This document shows, piece after piece, positions 1 through 9,369 of a stretch of 64,000 bases of DNA. Under the pieces are notes generated by a model. That model was not told where the DNA came from. It saw only the letters and a list, made by a program, of their open reading frames with translations, and searched no databases. Within the stretch, counting starts at the first letter, position 1, and every line of letters begins with the position of its first letter. The position numbers and the translations under genes were made by a program. Source of the DNA: Actinostola sp. cb2023 (taxonomy: Eukaryota > Cnidaria > Anthozoa > Actiniaria > Actinostolidae); contig JAUJYZ010000742.1 of NCBI GenBank assembly GCA_033675265.1, positions 424,780 to 488,779 of the forward strand, written 5' to 3'.

Positions 1-2
1 TG

Positions 3-218
3 TACACTGGTAGAGACGGCGTTGTGCGCGCAGCTAAGTTGCGTAAAGGTAAAGGGCACATAGAACGAGCGATTCAGCATTTGTACCCTCTTGAGCTGTC
101 ATGCGATGTTGAGCCGGTACCCAACAACAACCCGGGGGCTACAGTGCCACGCCCAAGACGGGACGCTGCAGTTGCTGCTGGTCTACGCATGCAGAATATC
201 TCACAGGATCAAGATTAG
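3..218 (+). pseudogene. BEL/Pao retrotransposon Pol, C-terminal end (partial)
   Basis: The reading frame is open from the window edge to a TAG at 216-218. It contains the motif GRDGVVRAAKLRKGKG followed by a YPLEL motif, which resembles the DUF5641 domain that closes BEL/Pao Pol proteins downstream of the integrase. Only this tail (about 71 residues) is in the window, so the integrity of the rest of the element cannot be judged. No methionine is needed because the frame runs in from upstream. A purine tract and LTR-like sequence follow about 130 bases after the stop, as expected for the 3' end of such an element. The assignment rests on recalled family motifs, not on a search. Confidence 0.7.
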
Positions 219-590
219 TCAGAGGACTTTCTAACGGACATTGTGCAGAAAACTCTACAGACTCTGTTTAGAACATTTATTAGTACATTTATCGTTTTGT
301 TTTGAACTGTTTCCTCATCCTACATATGACTATGTTGCCAAGTCATATGGGGGGAGTGTGTCGGAAACCGTATTTTAGTTAGATTCAGTGATTATAAGAT
401 TATAAATATAAGGTCGTGACAGTGCGTGACGGATATGGGTGTGTCCGTGAGTGTGTAATACTAGTGACCGGACTGAGTGTTTTTACATGTGGTGTCTAAC
501 TAAGAGAGAGTTAGTCGAGTGACCGAGAACCTAGCGATTCAAATCTGTGATTGTAACACAAATCTAACGTGAATAAAGTGAGTAACCAGG
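219..590 (+). mobile_element. BEL/Pao 3' polypurine tract and LTR start
   Basis: After the Pol stop there is a short untranslated stretch and a purine run at 349-356. Sequence beginning TGTGTCGGAAACCG at 357 then starts with the TG expected of an LTR. A TATAAATATAAGG stretch near 400 and an AATAAA at 573 could be the LTR promoter and polyadenylation signal. The far LTR end is not defined because no second LTR is in the window; 590 is only a working limit. Confidence 0.5.
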
Positions 591-705
591 AGACGTCTAG
601 CAGTATCGCGTTTGGCGTTTTCGACAAGGGCGATGAAGAAAGTAGTAATAAATGGGAGAGGAAGTATAACAACAAAATTTGGAAGACCGATGGTGGCGAG
701 CGTGA

Positions 706-1257
706 TCCATATATCAGGCTTTCATTGAGTACCTTAATCACCGTCCCAAGGGCGATAATGTCCCCAGCTGTTTTTTTCTATCTCCTGTTGACAACCCGAA
801 GACCAACATTTGGTATATGAAGAGTCCAGTGGGTGTCAATGCACTGAGTAAGATGATGGCGACCATTAAATCAACTGCTGGAATACAGGGCAAGTTCACC
901 AACTCAATCGGCCGTAAAACAGCCATACAATCTCTTCGTGGTGAATTCAGTCCTCTTGAGATCGCTGAGATCACGGGTCATGCCAACTCCGACTCAATAT
1001 CCAGCTATAGTCACAATCCCCTCGAGAAACAGCGACGAATGTCCAACAAATTGGCTGGTTATACGCCAGCGATAACAGCCACAAACACGATCGTGACGAG
1101 TGCAATTGAAACCACTACTTCTAGTGCCAGCTCAGCGATTTCCTCATCTACATCAACAAATCCGACTATGTTGTGTCCAGCAGTTCCACAAGCTCGAAAT
1201 GTAGGGTCGTTTGGCTGCCTAACTGAAGCTGTTAGTGGATTATTGAAGTATTCTTGA
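706..1257 (+). pseudogene. Tyrosine-recombinase-like (Crypton/ZMYM-type) C-terminal domain
   Basis: The frame is open from just after an in-frame TGA at 703-705 to a TGA at 1255-1257. It reads through NHRPKGDNVPSCF, then WYMKSPVGVNALSKMM, then GRKTAIQSL, and ITGHANSDSISSYSHNP. The order of an Arg in GRKT, a His in ITGH and a Tyr in SSYSH matches the catalytic R..H..Y layout of the tyrosine-recombinase domain (DUF3504-like) in Cryptons and in domesticated ZMYM/QRICH1-type proteins. The N-terminal part is missing, so this is a truncated copy. A Ser/Thr-rich tail of about 60 residues follows the domain. It sits directly downstream of the BEL LTR, so either could have inserted next to the other. 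It may be a retroelement or Crypton remnant rather than a host gene. Confidence 0.6.
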
Positions 1258-1954
1258 GAGTTTGTTAGCTCGGTTATACCATTAAAACGACCTATTCTCT
1301 TGACAATAGTTTCTTCTGGTTTAAATAAACAACTTTGTTTACATCTTAGTGCTAGACATTGTTGCTTAAAGCAGTATTTTGAAGTGAAAAACAGACACCG
1401 ATCGAAGGCCACGAGATTGAATTGAGGACAAAACAATCAAATCTACCAAACTCAGCTTTTTTCTGATTGGCTCACACGTATATAACCACCGAATGGCTTC
1501 TAGCCAGGTGGTGATTTCACTACGACCGCAATGCATGATTTCCACAAATTGCAACATGGCGTGATAACGGCTTGTTCAAGTGGACTGAAATGCCGGTAAG
1601 AAATTATGCTTTAAAATTACATTTTAGCAATGTCATGTAACTTTATAGATAGATTTGAGAACTGTAAGTTGCCCTTTCAATGATTATAGGTTTTTTTTAG
1701 CTAGGTCCTTGTGCCTTTTTGCCTAAATTTTGCGTTCAAATTTATTGTTATTTTGGAGGGAGTTTTACTCTCGAAAGTACACCTTGAAAAAAGTTACAAA
1801 TATGGATATCCACGGCAGCTTATTCATTTCTGACATGATAATATCATTCTACATTTGTGTAAGATTCTAAAAATCCAACTCCTCCCCAAAGCGCCCCTCG
1901 TTTAATGTTCGTTTAAGTGCCTCGATTTCTGACTATTTTACTACGTATTTACAG
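1258..1954. other. Intergenic or intronic stretch with promoter-like boxes
   Basis: No coding frame is convincing here. A CCAAT-type box in inverted form (GATTGGCT near 1466) is followed by TATATAACC near 1480, upstream of the SANT exon. This spacing is compatible with a promoter but is weak evidence. The right end is a splice acceptor (TATTTACAG, 1946-1954) feeding the exon at 1955. Confidence 0.25.
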
Positions 1955-2299
1955 TGATCGAGCAGACATCGATTGAGCATGAAATAAGAAATATGAAGAA
2001 ACGCCGGCACTCGGCAAAAGCCGACAATACACCCTCAACGGGAAAGCCCCAGAAAAAAACCCCAAGACCATTGGATTCTAGAGCGAGGAAAAGGTTGTTT
2101 TCAAATGATGGTCAGGAAAAAAACCCGAAATATAACACATCAAAGTGGACGGAGGCTGAAATTGGTGCTCTTGTACAGTACATAGCCCTATATTGGGAAG
2201 GCAGTTATACCGATTCCTGGCCGAAAATGAAGAAAGATTCCTTTTGGAATGCATGTTCTGCAGTTATAGCAGAAACTACAGGATACTCTCTTCGATCAG
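1955..2299 (+). CDS. Exon encoding a basic region plus SANT/Myb-like domain
   Basis: The exon is bounded by an acceptor TATTTACAG and a donor CAG|GTCAGT at 2300. Its frame (GTG at 1954 in the ORF) encodes a Lys/Arg-rich stretch (KKRRHSAK, RARKRLF), likely nuclear targeting. This is followed by KWTEAEIGALVQYIALYW and WPKMKKDSFWNACSAV, whose spaced tryptophans resemble the first helices of SANT/Myb-like DNA-binding domains. The exon ends inside the domain, so the third helix should lie in a further exon. It is on the same strand as, and upstream of, the gene remnant beginning at 5832. I infer it could be its 5' exon, since SANT N-termini are common in transposon-related and invertebrate orphan proteins, but 3.5 kb of intron containing other insertions separates them. 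Confidence 0.5.
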
Positions 2300-3245
2300 G
2301 TCAGTCTCCACAGCTATAAAATGTAAAAACGGAGAAAATACATTACGGAATACCCAATACATAATATATTTTCTCCCAACTACCAACCGTCAATATTTTG
2401 TGGTATCGCCGTCTCAAAATTGCAATTAGTTTTGTATCACGATTCTACAATAATTCGAAAGAACTAATAAAATAACAAGGAATGCATTTTGATTTGGTTC
2501 AAATTCTCACCACCTCACGCGCGTCGTAGCTACGATTGCTTCAAAAAGATTAAGAAAATTAAAAAGAACTTTTGTCCTCTTTTATGTCATGACAAACATT
2601 TCGTCTCTTATTTTGGCAGAAAAGCGAATGAAATAAAATGCATAGCTTGCCGTACGGTTCGCCGATTGATTGTGAATCGATTCAGTGAAACATAACTTAG
2701 TTTCGTGAAAATCCATGCCAACGATGTTTTAATCCTTTGATCTTCTGTATATACCAGGACAAATGTTACTGCAATATGTCAGTCGAAGTCAAGTTGTAAT
2801 TGTAATTCACAAGTTTTATCATTAGAGTTATTTTGTGTTGTAGCTTTCGTTTCTCAATCCAACTGCTGCTGAAGATAAATTTTAGCTGTGAATGAGTTTG
2901 AAAGAATCGTTTCTCACCATAAATCCACCTTAGCTGCCTTGTTTATACACATGACATAGACTGCTGTCCTACATAATTGTATAACGTCTGCAGAAATTGT
3001 TTTTTACGGTGGCACTAGACGCATAAATGCGTGCACTCGGGCTTCCTGGGTATTGATGACTTTCTATGCATCGGTGCACTGGTGACACACAAAGCACCAA
3101 ATCGAGGTAGTAAGGTCCAAATTTGAATAATCCTTGTTCTTTTTGCTTGCATACAAAGGGTGTGAGAACTAACTAGTTTACACCTTTGAGTTTAAATGAA
3201 ACACTTGAACTGTTATACAGAGTTTGGAAATAATTCATTAATTCA
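2300..3245. other. Non-coding stretch, probable intron
   Basis: I see no supported gene. Short Lys-rich open frames (for example 2489-2695) lack recognisable motifs. The sequence is AT-rich with no clear terminal repeats. Confidence 0.4.
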
Positions 3246-3933
3246 TTTAGGGTTTGTACTTCTACAAGTTCCTTTAGGATGAGGCATACCAAATGAATCT
3301 CAAGCATGGGAGTCAAATATGTTCAATATACCATCGGTAGTACAATAAATGGCCATAGTACTACATCCAATAGTCAAAACAAATGAATTGTAATTTTCTC
3401 TTATTAATAATTGCAAAGCATTATCCAGGGGCATATAGTAAATGAAATCATCTAATGTACAGGCACCATGTATACTGCCAACTTGGACTGTATTGAAGCT
3501 GATAATAAATTATAGTATCGAACAGTGTGATCATTCCAGGTAATTCTGTTAATAGCATGAATGCTTGGTTGTATAACCTTGATAGTGTTGAATATAATTG
3601 ATTTCCAATATTCATTATGTTTGCCAAGTCCATTGGCGAAGTAATTGAATTTATGTGGTTATATATCAGAGCACACAGTGACATAGCTACACACTGACGA
3701 CCGGCATTGACACCAAATAATGCAACATTACCTTGACTATAGGGAGCAACAATTGTTTTACTAGGATCAATATAATGTGAAGGTCCTGGATTTTTTTCTA
3801 TATCTCTACAAAGGCTGAACTTGCAACAATTTGCTCTGTGATTGAGAGTCTTGTAAGTATTTGGAACAGTACATGTAAATAGTGGATAATATTTACCTGC
3901 CTTATTCGTGTGTTTCTTAACATAGGAGAAATC
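3246..3933 (-). pseudogene. Decayed OTU-like cysteine protease with upstream 2A motif
   Basis: On the minus strand the frame is open from 3933 (upstream stop at 3934-3936) to a TGA at 3448-3450. It reads a Cys-rich leader, the 2A motif, then VAPYSQGNVALFGVNAGRQC followed by VAMSLCALIYNHI. The Gln-Cys pair (Cys codon 3691-3693) looks like the oxyanion Gln and nucleophile of OTU-like or viral-tegument-like cysteine proteases. After one frameshift near 3480 the frame resumes and reaches NIFDSHA, whose His codon is 3306-3308. It then meets a TGA at 3300-3302 exactly where this family has Arg (a CGA to TGA change), followed by DSFGMPHPKGTC. Both catalytic positions therefore survive but the gene is broken twice. 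Such 2A-plus-protease proteins occur in invertebrate mobile elements (Helitron-like elements are one candidate). The parent element is not identified. Confidence 0.6.
3781..3804 (-). other. 2A ribosome-skipping motif (DIEKNPGP)
   Basis: The codons read D-I-E-K-N-P-G-P, matching the consensus D-V/I-E-x-N-P-G-P. In known 2A peptides the ribosome skips the final Gly-Pro bond, separating the upstream leader from the downstream protein. Here the upstream leader is Cys-rich (two Cys pairs within 25 residues) and the downstream product would begin with Pro and carry the OTU-like domain. Confidence 0.75.
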
Positions 3934-3936
3934 TCA

Positions 3937-5831
3937 GGTGAATGACATTTCTTTAGTCGTTTGGAAGCTTTTTTTTTCTAACTTTATGTATAAACTTCAG
4001 CACGTGATTCTCATACCTCGTTTTATGATCTTTCACTTTCAGACCTTTATTAAAACAATGAATTTTGGTGCATTTTTCAGGATATTCTTCCAGATATAAA
4101 ATCTCCTTAGTTTTCTGCTCTTGTATAAGACGTTTCAGTTTTATCAGTGGAATATTGCTTGGTTCACGATCACGCCGACCGCCATGACAGGAACATACAA
4201 CACGGTTGCAATTATAATAAACAAACTTCGCATAACGAGATCTAGTCTTTTCTCATCTTTATTGTCACTGAATCATCATGATGAATATTTACATATAACT
4301 GCATAGCTTTCTCTAGTAAGTTATATGATCAAATGTATTCACAACAGGTTCTGCTGATGACATAAACAAGAACACTAATATGCACAACGTTGTGAGAGAT
4401 ACGCTCGAGAAGAGCAACACAAAAGTAATATTTTGTGACGCATACATTGTACCAATAATAACTGAAACGCAAAAAAGTAATATAGTCATCATATTCACTT
4501 TAATGTTTTCAAGTTTAAAGCGGTTTTTCGCGTACTATAATTCATTTGCCAAGTGATTTGGTTACTGTCCTTCACGTGTGCTTACAAGATGGCGAATGTT
4601 TCGTACTTCTTGTCGTACATCAAGGCCGGGATCAAGCAGGTTGACTTGTTTTCTTTGACAGCATCTGAGTATCTGAGTAGTACTTTTCAGTACAAGAGTT
4701 GATAGTCTTGTCACTTAGCTGTGCTAGTTTTAAAATAGCTTCTCAATCTCATTTGATTTCTCTTTGAGTTCGCGGACCGACCCCTTCATAAATCGCTTGC
4801 CATCTTTTGGTGTGGGCCTACCGCGAATGACTTGTGCATTTGTAAGCATAGTGAGCGTTTGGAGAAGAAGACGACGTATAACTTCGAACAACATCCTTTC
4901 AAAGAACTAATGGCGGATGACGAAGACGCTCATGAATCATGTACGTACGTCACCATGAAATACGTTGCCATGGTTTCGATTATTTTTGAGCCAATCGAAA
5001 ACCTTATTACATACATTCCTGTCATTCCTCGACGAAAAGAACATGACACAAACTGCAGATTTAGACTCGGCTACCACGGTAGCCCGAGTAATAACCTTGA
5101 ATTTTCCTTGAAAAATCGAAGAACATTTGCATTGTACATGTGTCATGTACTGATGTAGTTGAAAGCCAGAAGCCAGAAGCCAAAAAAATGTCATTCGCTG
5201 TCAATCATATCCTGTGAACCAATCCGTAATTTTTGAGACGTCAATACCTATATTGACATCTAAAACAAAGTGACTATTCTGTATATAGGGATATTTTTCA
5301 GTTTGTTATCTTATTCCAATAATTTATTCTTGTAATACTTAATATTTATATATATATATATTTATTTTTTTGGGATATTTTAATGGTGTAAATAGAAACT
5401 CGGGTGGGGTATAGATAGGTGTCTCCAATTAGTTTCCTGTAAACTAGAATAGTATGACAATAATAAAGTTATTATTATTATTATTATACTTGAAAATCGT
5501 GATACTTCATGCTTACATGTATAATATTAAGAAAGCATGGAAGAACTCTAATAACATGTATCGTTTTAATACATTTACGTTTAATACTAGACAACACTTT
5601 CGATTTCGCATCAAGTCTAGGACCAATCAAAATAATATATATTTACAGTTTTAGTCTTGAAACAAAAATCGAAATTATAATAATTATCATCATGTAATGA
5701 TATTTGTGTAATAAAATCTAAAGATAGATAAGAATAAAATGAAATAAATAAAATGTATAAAAATAAAATAAAATCATATTTAATTACTACATTGAGAATT
5801 AATATAAATATAAGATATATTTTCTCTTTAG
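3937..5831. other. AT-rich non-coding stretch with minor open frames
   Basis: A Lys-rich minus-strand frame at about 3980-4120 (motif EEYPEKCTKIHCF) lies just upstream of the protease remnant and may be its degraded N-terminus. A 61-residue minus-strand frame at 4313-4498 is hydrophobic (two membrane-like stretches) but has no family resemblance. A good initiation context, AAGATGGCG at 4590, opens a 35-codon frame. A 108-codon plus-strand frame (4832-5158) has no recognised motif. A triple AGAAGCC run lies at 5164-5184. The right end (TTTCTCTTTAG) is a splice acceptor. Confidence 0.3.
5344..5488. repeat. Simple repeats (AT and TTA)
   Basis: An alternating TA run lies at about 5345-5362 and a (TTA)n run at 5469-5487. 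Both are ordinary microsatellites within very AT-rich DNA. Confidence 0.7.
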
Positions 5832-6106
5832 GTGCTTCTTGTCGTACCAAAGTTACAAAGTTTTTGATGGTTGAGTTTAAATGATGCAGAAGAACGATAT
5901 GGGGTAAATTATTTTGAAAACTTTCCAACAGCTAAGGAACAGCCAAGCTGCAACATACCTCTATATCTCATATTCGGCCACTCACCCAATACAGCAAGAA
6001 CAATTAACTGAAGTACGATTGGGGATACATTTCCAAATTTTATTGGCCAATTCAAGAGTCAAATGACCACAAGAATGAGGAAGCAGCTGATCGAGCACTT
6101 ATTTAA

Positions 6107-7201
6107 AGGGGTACTGTCACGACGCATGCGTCAATTTTAATGATATGCAGATATTTTTAATGATATGCAGAGGTCAACGAACTCGCTTGTTTACAAAAAG
6201 AATCGCGATGAATGTTGTGTTTCAAAGTGTTTTACGATCAAGCTTTTGCAGAATGCTTCCAAGTTATTCAGAATATACAACCTTTACAGTGTGTGACCTA
6301 AATATTTCATGAAATAAGTACTTATTATAGCGACTTCTGGTGAAGGAACGGCGATAAATAGCAGACAATCCGAGGTGACAACTCAGTCTCAGAAGTTATT
6401 CACATTTCACATCGCTAAAAAACAAGTCCGTATTTCTTCTTTGCTTCAAGAAAGACTAACGAAGATGTACATGTCACTACTGCATAATAAAGGTACTTGT
6501 GTTTTCTCAAATTGTAAGAGTACAAAATAGTACAAAAAGAACTGCACAATATAATTCCCGTGTGAAAAGTATGAAGGTCAATCTCAACTGAGTTCTCTTT
6601 GCCGTTGTGTCAGTACTTCTAAACATGCAATGTGACAATTGTTTGCAATAGCTTCAGTTTATATGAACTCGAAGGAATACATTAGGATGTATACAACTGA
6701 GTTAGTTTTGAGAACATAATAATTCGAGTGAATAAGTCAATGAACGCGTTGTCAAACATTGTTGTTGTCGTTCGGAATACTTAACAGCTCTGGTACTCCA
6801 GAGCTGTTAAAGAGAAGTATAGCGAACTCAGAATCTGTAGTATAACCGTATTTTATCTTTCCAGTAAACCAAAACTTATAAACCTGTCGCCTGAAGACAT
6901 TCGTTGTCAACCACTACATCCCGGCGGCCGCCATGAGAAGCCATCGCCATCGCTCTCGCCGATTAATGAAAAACGTATAAAATTGGACTTCAAACCAAAA
7001 ATAACTACCTACAAATACGAAACAACAATCAGTCTAAACAACTGAATAAGTATAATCTTCTAGAGTGCAAGGTCACAATGATATAATTCGATATATTAAC
7101 ACACTGAATTTGAATTTTCCTCGGGTTTCTTGAAAGATTTGGTCAACGATTTCAAGATTGAAGCCAAGATTCGCGCATGCGCGTGTCATGACAGTGCCCC
7201 T
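6107..7201 (+). mobile_element. Non-autonomous TTAA-type DNA element, copy A
   Basis: The element is flanked by TTAA at 6103-6106 and 7202-7205. The ends are inverted repeats: AGGGGTACTGTCACGACGCA and, read inward from the right, AGGGGCACTGTCATGACACG, continuing as GCGCATGCG. TTAA duplications with AGGGG ends fit the Kolobok superfamily; piggyBac also uses TTAA but has different end bases. It holds no transposase frame. It sits inside the exon at 5832-8390, and removing it with one TTAA restores the frame precisely (HLFK joined to IYVQEQF). A related copy lies at 38228-39362. Confidence 0.75.
6781..6810. repeat. Perfect 13-bp inverted repeat with 4-nt loop
   Basis: TTAACAGCTCTGG and its exact complement CCAGAGCTGTTAA flank TACT. 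The sister element at 38228-39362 has only the right arm, so the left arm was gained or lost after the copies separated. Confidence 0.8.
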
Positions 7202-7826
7202 TTAAGATTTATGTTCAAGAGCAGTTTAGTTTAAATTTCTTGCATTTTGTAAAACGAGATGCAATTGATAGTATGCTATCTGGAATGAAATTTCTATACG
7301 ATCAAGGGAAGAACAATATTGTGTATGACCTGGCAGACATAATTGCCAATGGAAAGATGAAGCTTGACAGGATGCCAATTGGACTTATTGACTACAATAT
7401 TAGATTTTTGCTGCTGAGTTTTTTGATAAGCTTACAATGGAAGATCACCGTGGTCCTATGTGGGCATATGAAACAGACACACAGCAAGATAATCATCCAT
7501 GTAATATTCTAGCTGAGGCGATGCTGTCTGGAATTGAAGATAATCAAGTTACAGACAATGTTTCAGGGATGGAAAATGTTGGAATACATGTAGTAGAATG
7601 TGAGGCTTCTGGAGGAAGAGATAGTGTCAGAGATGATTTAATCATTGGAGGCAGTAATGAAGTTGCGGTTGGGAACTGTGTTGGACATGTTGAAAGTCGG
7701 TTGTCAGAGGAGGAAGATGTACAGTTTGTTGTTGAAGAAAGTGAGGAAGTGATGGTTGAGGAAAGTAGGGAAATAGCGATTGAAGAGAGTTGTGAATTTT
7801 TGAATGGTCAGGAAGAGGTGGGACTA

Positions 7827-8088
7827 CAATCGTTTGCAAAATACCTTGACACACTTTGAGAAATTCGGACACTTTTTGGCACGCACGAATTTGGGTTTTC
7901 GTCCCCCCTCCCCCTTTCCAATGTTGATTGAGGGCGATGTCGATCTACTGCGTCGTGTTCACCACTCAACATTGTAGTGGGGGAAGGGGGGTTGAGAGTT
8001 CTAAGAATATTATTTCAGGCGCAGTGTCACATTTCTGAAATATCGGTATAAAAAAGACTATTTGTGTCAACTATTTTGCAAACGACTG
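7827..8088. mobile_element. 262-bp foldback MITE with Tc1-like ends
   Basis: The ends read inward as CAATCGTTTGCAAAATACC and CAGTCGTTTGCAAAATAG, both followed by TTGACACA. TA at 7825-7826 and 8089-8090 forms the target duplication typical of Tc1/mariner. Further inside, a CCCCCCTCCCCCTTTCCAAT block pairs with ATTGTAGTGGGGGAAGGGGG, so nearly the whole element can fold into one hairpin. It lies in a coding exon: deleting it with one TA gives VGLAGDCVQF in frame. One copy begins every unit of the downstream array. Confidence 0.8.
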
Positions 8089-8648
8089 TAGCTGGTGATT
8101 GTGTACAGTTTGTTGTTGAAAAAAGTGAGGAAGTGATGGTTGAGGAAAGTAGGGAAATAGTGATTGAAGAGAGTTGTGAATCTGTTTTGAATTGTCAGGA
8201 AGAGGTGGATAGTAGGGGCGAATTTGTAGAGGGGGCTGTATCAGGATTATCCACATTGTGATGTACATTATCACCACAGGAAATGGTCGAACTGAAGGGT
8301 AACAATCCCTTTGATATTGAGAAGCAACATGGTGTAACACCACAGAAAGGAATTCGACAAAGGAATCAACACACATACAAAACAGATAAGGTTTGTAAAA
8401 TAGATTTGTCAGACAGGATTTTTTATCCATGTTATAGGGCTGATTGGCTTATTTATTGAATTTATAAATTACAAAAACACAGAGCTGGAGTGGGACATGT
8501 ATAATCCTTCACATTTTTCTTTTTCTTTTACTCTAAAAAGTATATATATAATATATATATAAAACTTGAATATGAGAAAAGGTAGGCCAATGACGAGCTT
8601 CCAGTAGAAGGATTCCAGAAGGAATTCACAGTCTGCTCTCCATATCAA

Positions 8649-8734
8649 TAGATTAAATATGACGAAACGTTAATATATTATTTGGAACAGTCAGAGGTTG
8701 CCTGCGTCTCTTCTTCTTCGTCATATTTAATCTA
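8649..8734. repeat. 86-bp hairpin with 18-bp perfect inverted repeat
   Basis: TAGATTAAATATGACGAA at 8649-8666 pairs exactly with TTCGTCATATTTAATCTA at 8717-8734 across a 50-bp loop. It recurs in every unit and in the partial ninth. It lies in an intron of the gene remnant and is probably a tiny MITE; no transcript evidence is available. Confidence 0.75.
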
Positions 8735-9010
8735 TATAATATAGATAGATAGATTTATTTCAAGTATTTGTAGCATGATAATTATTTGGAAATATTTTCT
8801 TGTAAAGAAGGGGAAATTCTATTATGTCTTTCATTCCACCATCCAATTTACAATTCCATATTACGCTGTATTTTCAATTTTTAATCATCTCACACTCACT
8901 ATACTTTGAGATTGTACAAAAGCCTGAAACAAGGCTCCAGTGTTTAGATTCATTATAGCATACTTCTGAATATTGTGATCAATTAATGTACATTTTGTCT
9001 TAATACCTAG

Positions 9011-9097
9011 GCATATGTCAATATAGCTGGACTTGGATCAACACAGCTTTTGAAAAGGATTAAAGATTCAGGGTTTAAGCGGGATGCCCAAATTCAG
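9011..9097 (+). pseudogene. 87-bp exon of the unnamed gene (unit 1 copy)
   Basis: Acceptor ATACCTAG and donor CAG|GTACAG bound exactly 29 codons in phase 0, reading AYVNIAGLGSTQLLKRIKDS and then GFKRDAQIQ. The frame connects in phase to the previous exon (ends at 8390) and the next (starts at 9370). Identical exons occur in each full unit at offset about 1184 from the unit start. Confidence 0.6.
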
Positions 9098-9369
9098 GTA
9101 CAGTAATGTGAATGGGTCCTTACTAGCTGGGGGTCACATATATGACCATGCATGTCAATCAAAAAGCTTTGCCAAGTACAACTTTGATGCTAGAAATGAA
9201 ACAAGCAAAAATAAGTAACCAGGTTTCAGCTTTACTAGTTCTGCATGGGTAAGTTGTTAGTCAAAGTACTGTACAAAGTACCTACTGTAAAATATGTACA
9301 TAGGGGAAGTCACATTTTTGGTGATATTTCACCTGTTCAAATGTTAATCATGTCCATACATGTATATAG

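Larger units (their letters stand above)
5832..8390 (+). pseudogene. Large exon of an unnamed gene, interrupted by two transposons
   Basis: An acceptor TTTCTCTTTAG precedes 5832 and a donor AAG|GTTTGT follows 8390. Once the insertions at 6107-7201 and 7827-8088 are set aside, one frame continues across both sites. It contains ERYGVNYFENFPTAKEQPSC, then KRDAIDSMLSGMKFLYDQ, LDRMPIGLIDYNIRF, and MEDHRGPMWAYE. Two copies of a ~36-residue Glu-rich block (starting VQFVVEESEEVMVEE and VQFVVEKSEEVMVEE) follow, and then KGNNPFDIEKQHGVTPQKG. The frame is broken by TGA near 5868, 6008 and 8259 and by an apparent one-T deletion near 7411. RMPIGLIDYNIRFF-type motifs recur in invertebrate orphan proteins I associate with cnidarians and sponges. 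I cannot give a function. Confidence 0.6.

Noticed and set aside
3246..3933. Protease fragment as an integrated herpes-like virus gene
   Set aside because: Resemblance is limited to a papain-like active-site pattern also found in eukaryotic OTU and mobile-element proteins; no other viral gene is nearby.
5617..5928. 103-codon minus-strand frame rich in Ile, Phe and Tyr
   Set aside because: Arises from extremely AT-rich DNA and overlaps the acceptor of the exon at 5832.
8071..8430. 119-codon minus-strand frame repeated in every unit (starts MDKKSC)
   Set aside because: Antisense to the Glu-rich exon; its Pro/Ser/Gln-rich content is the complement of Glu codons and it crosses the splice donor and MITE end.
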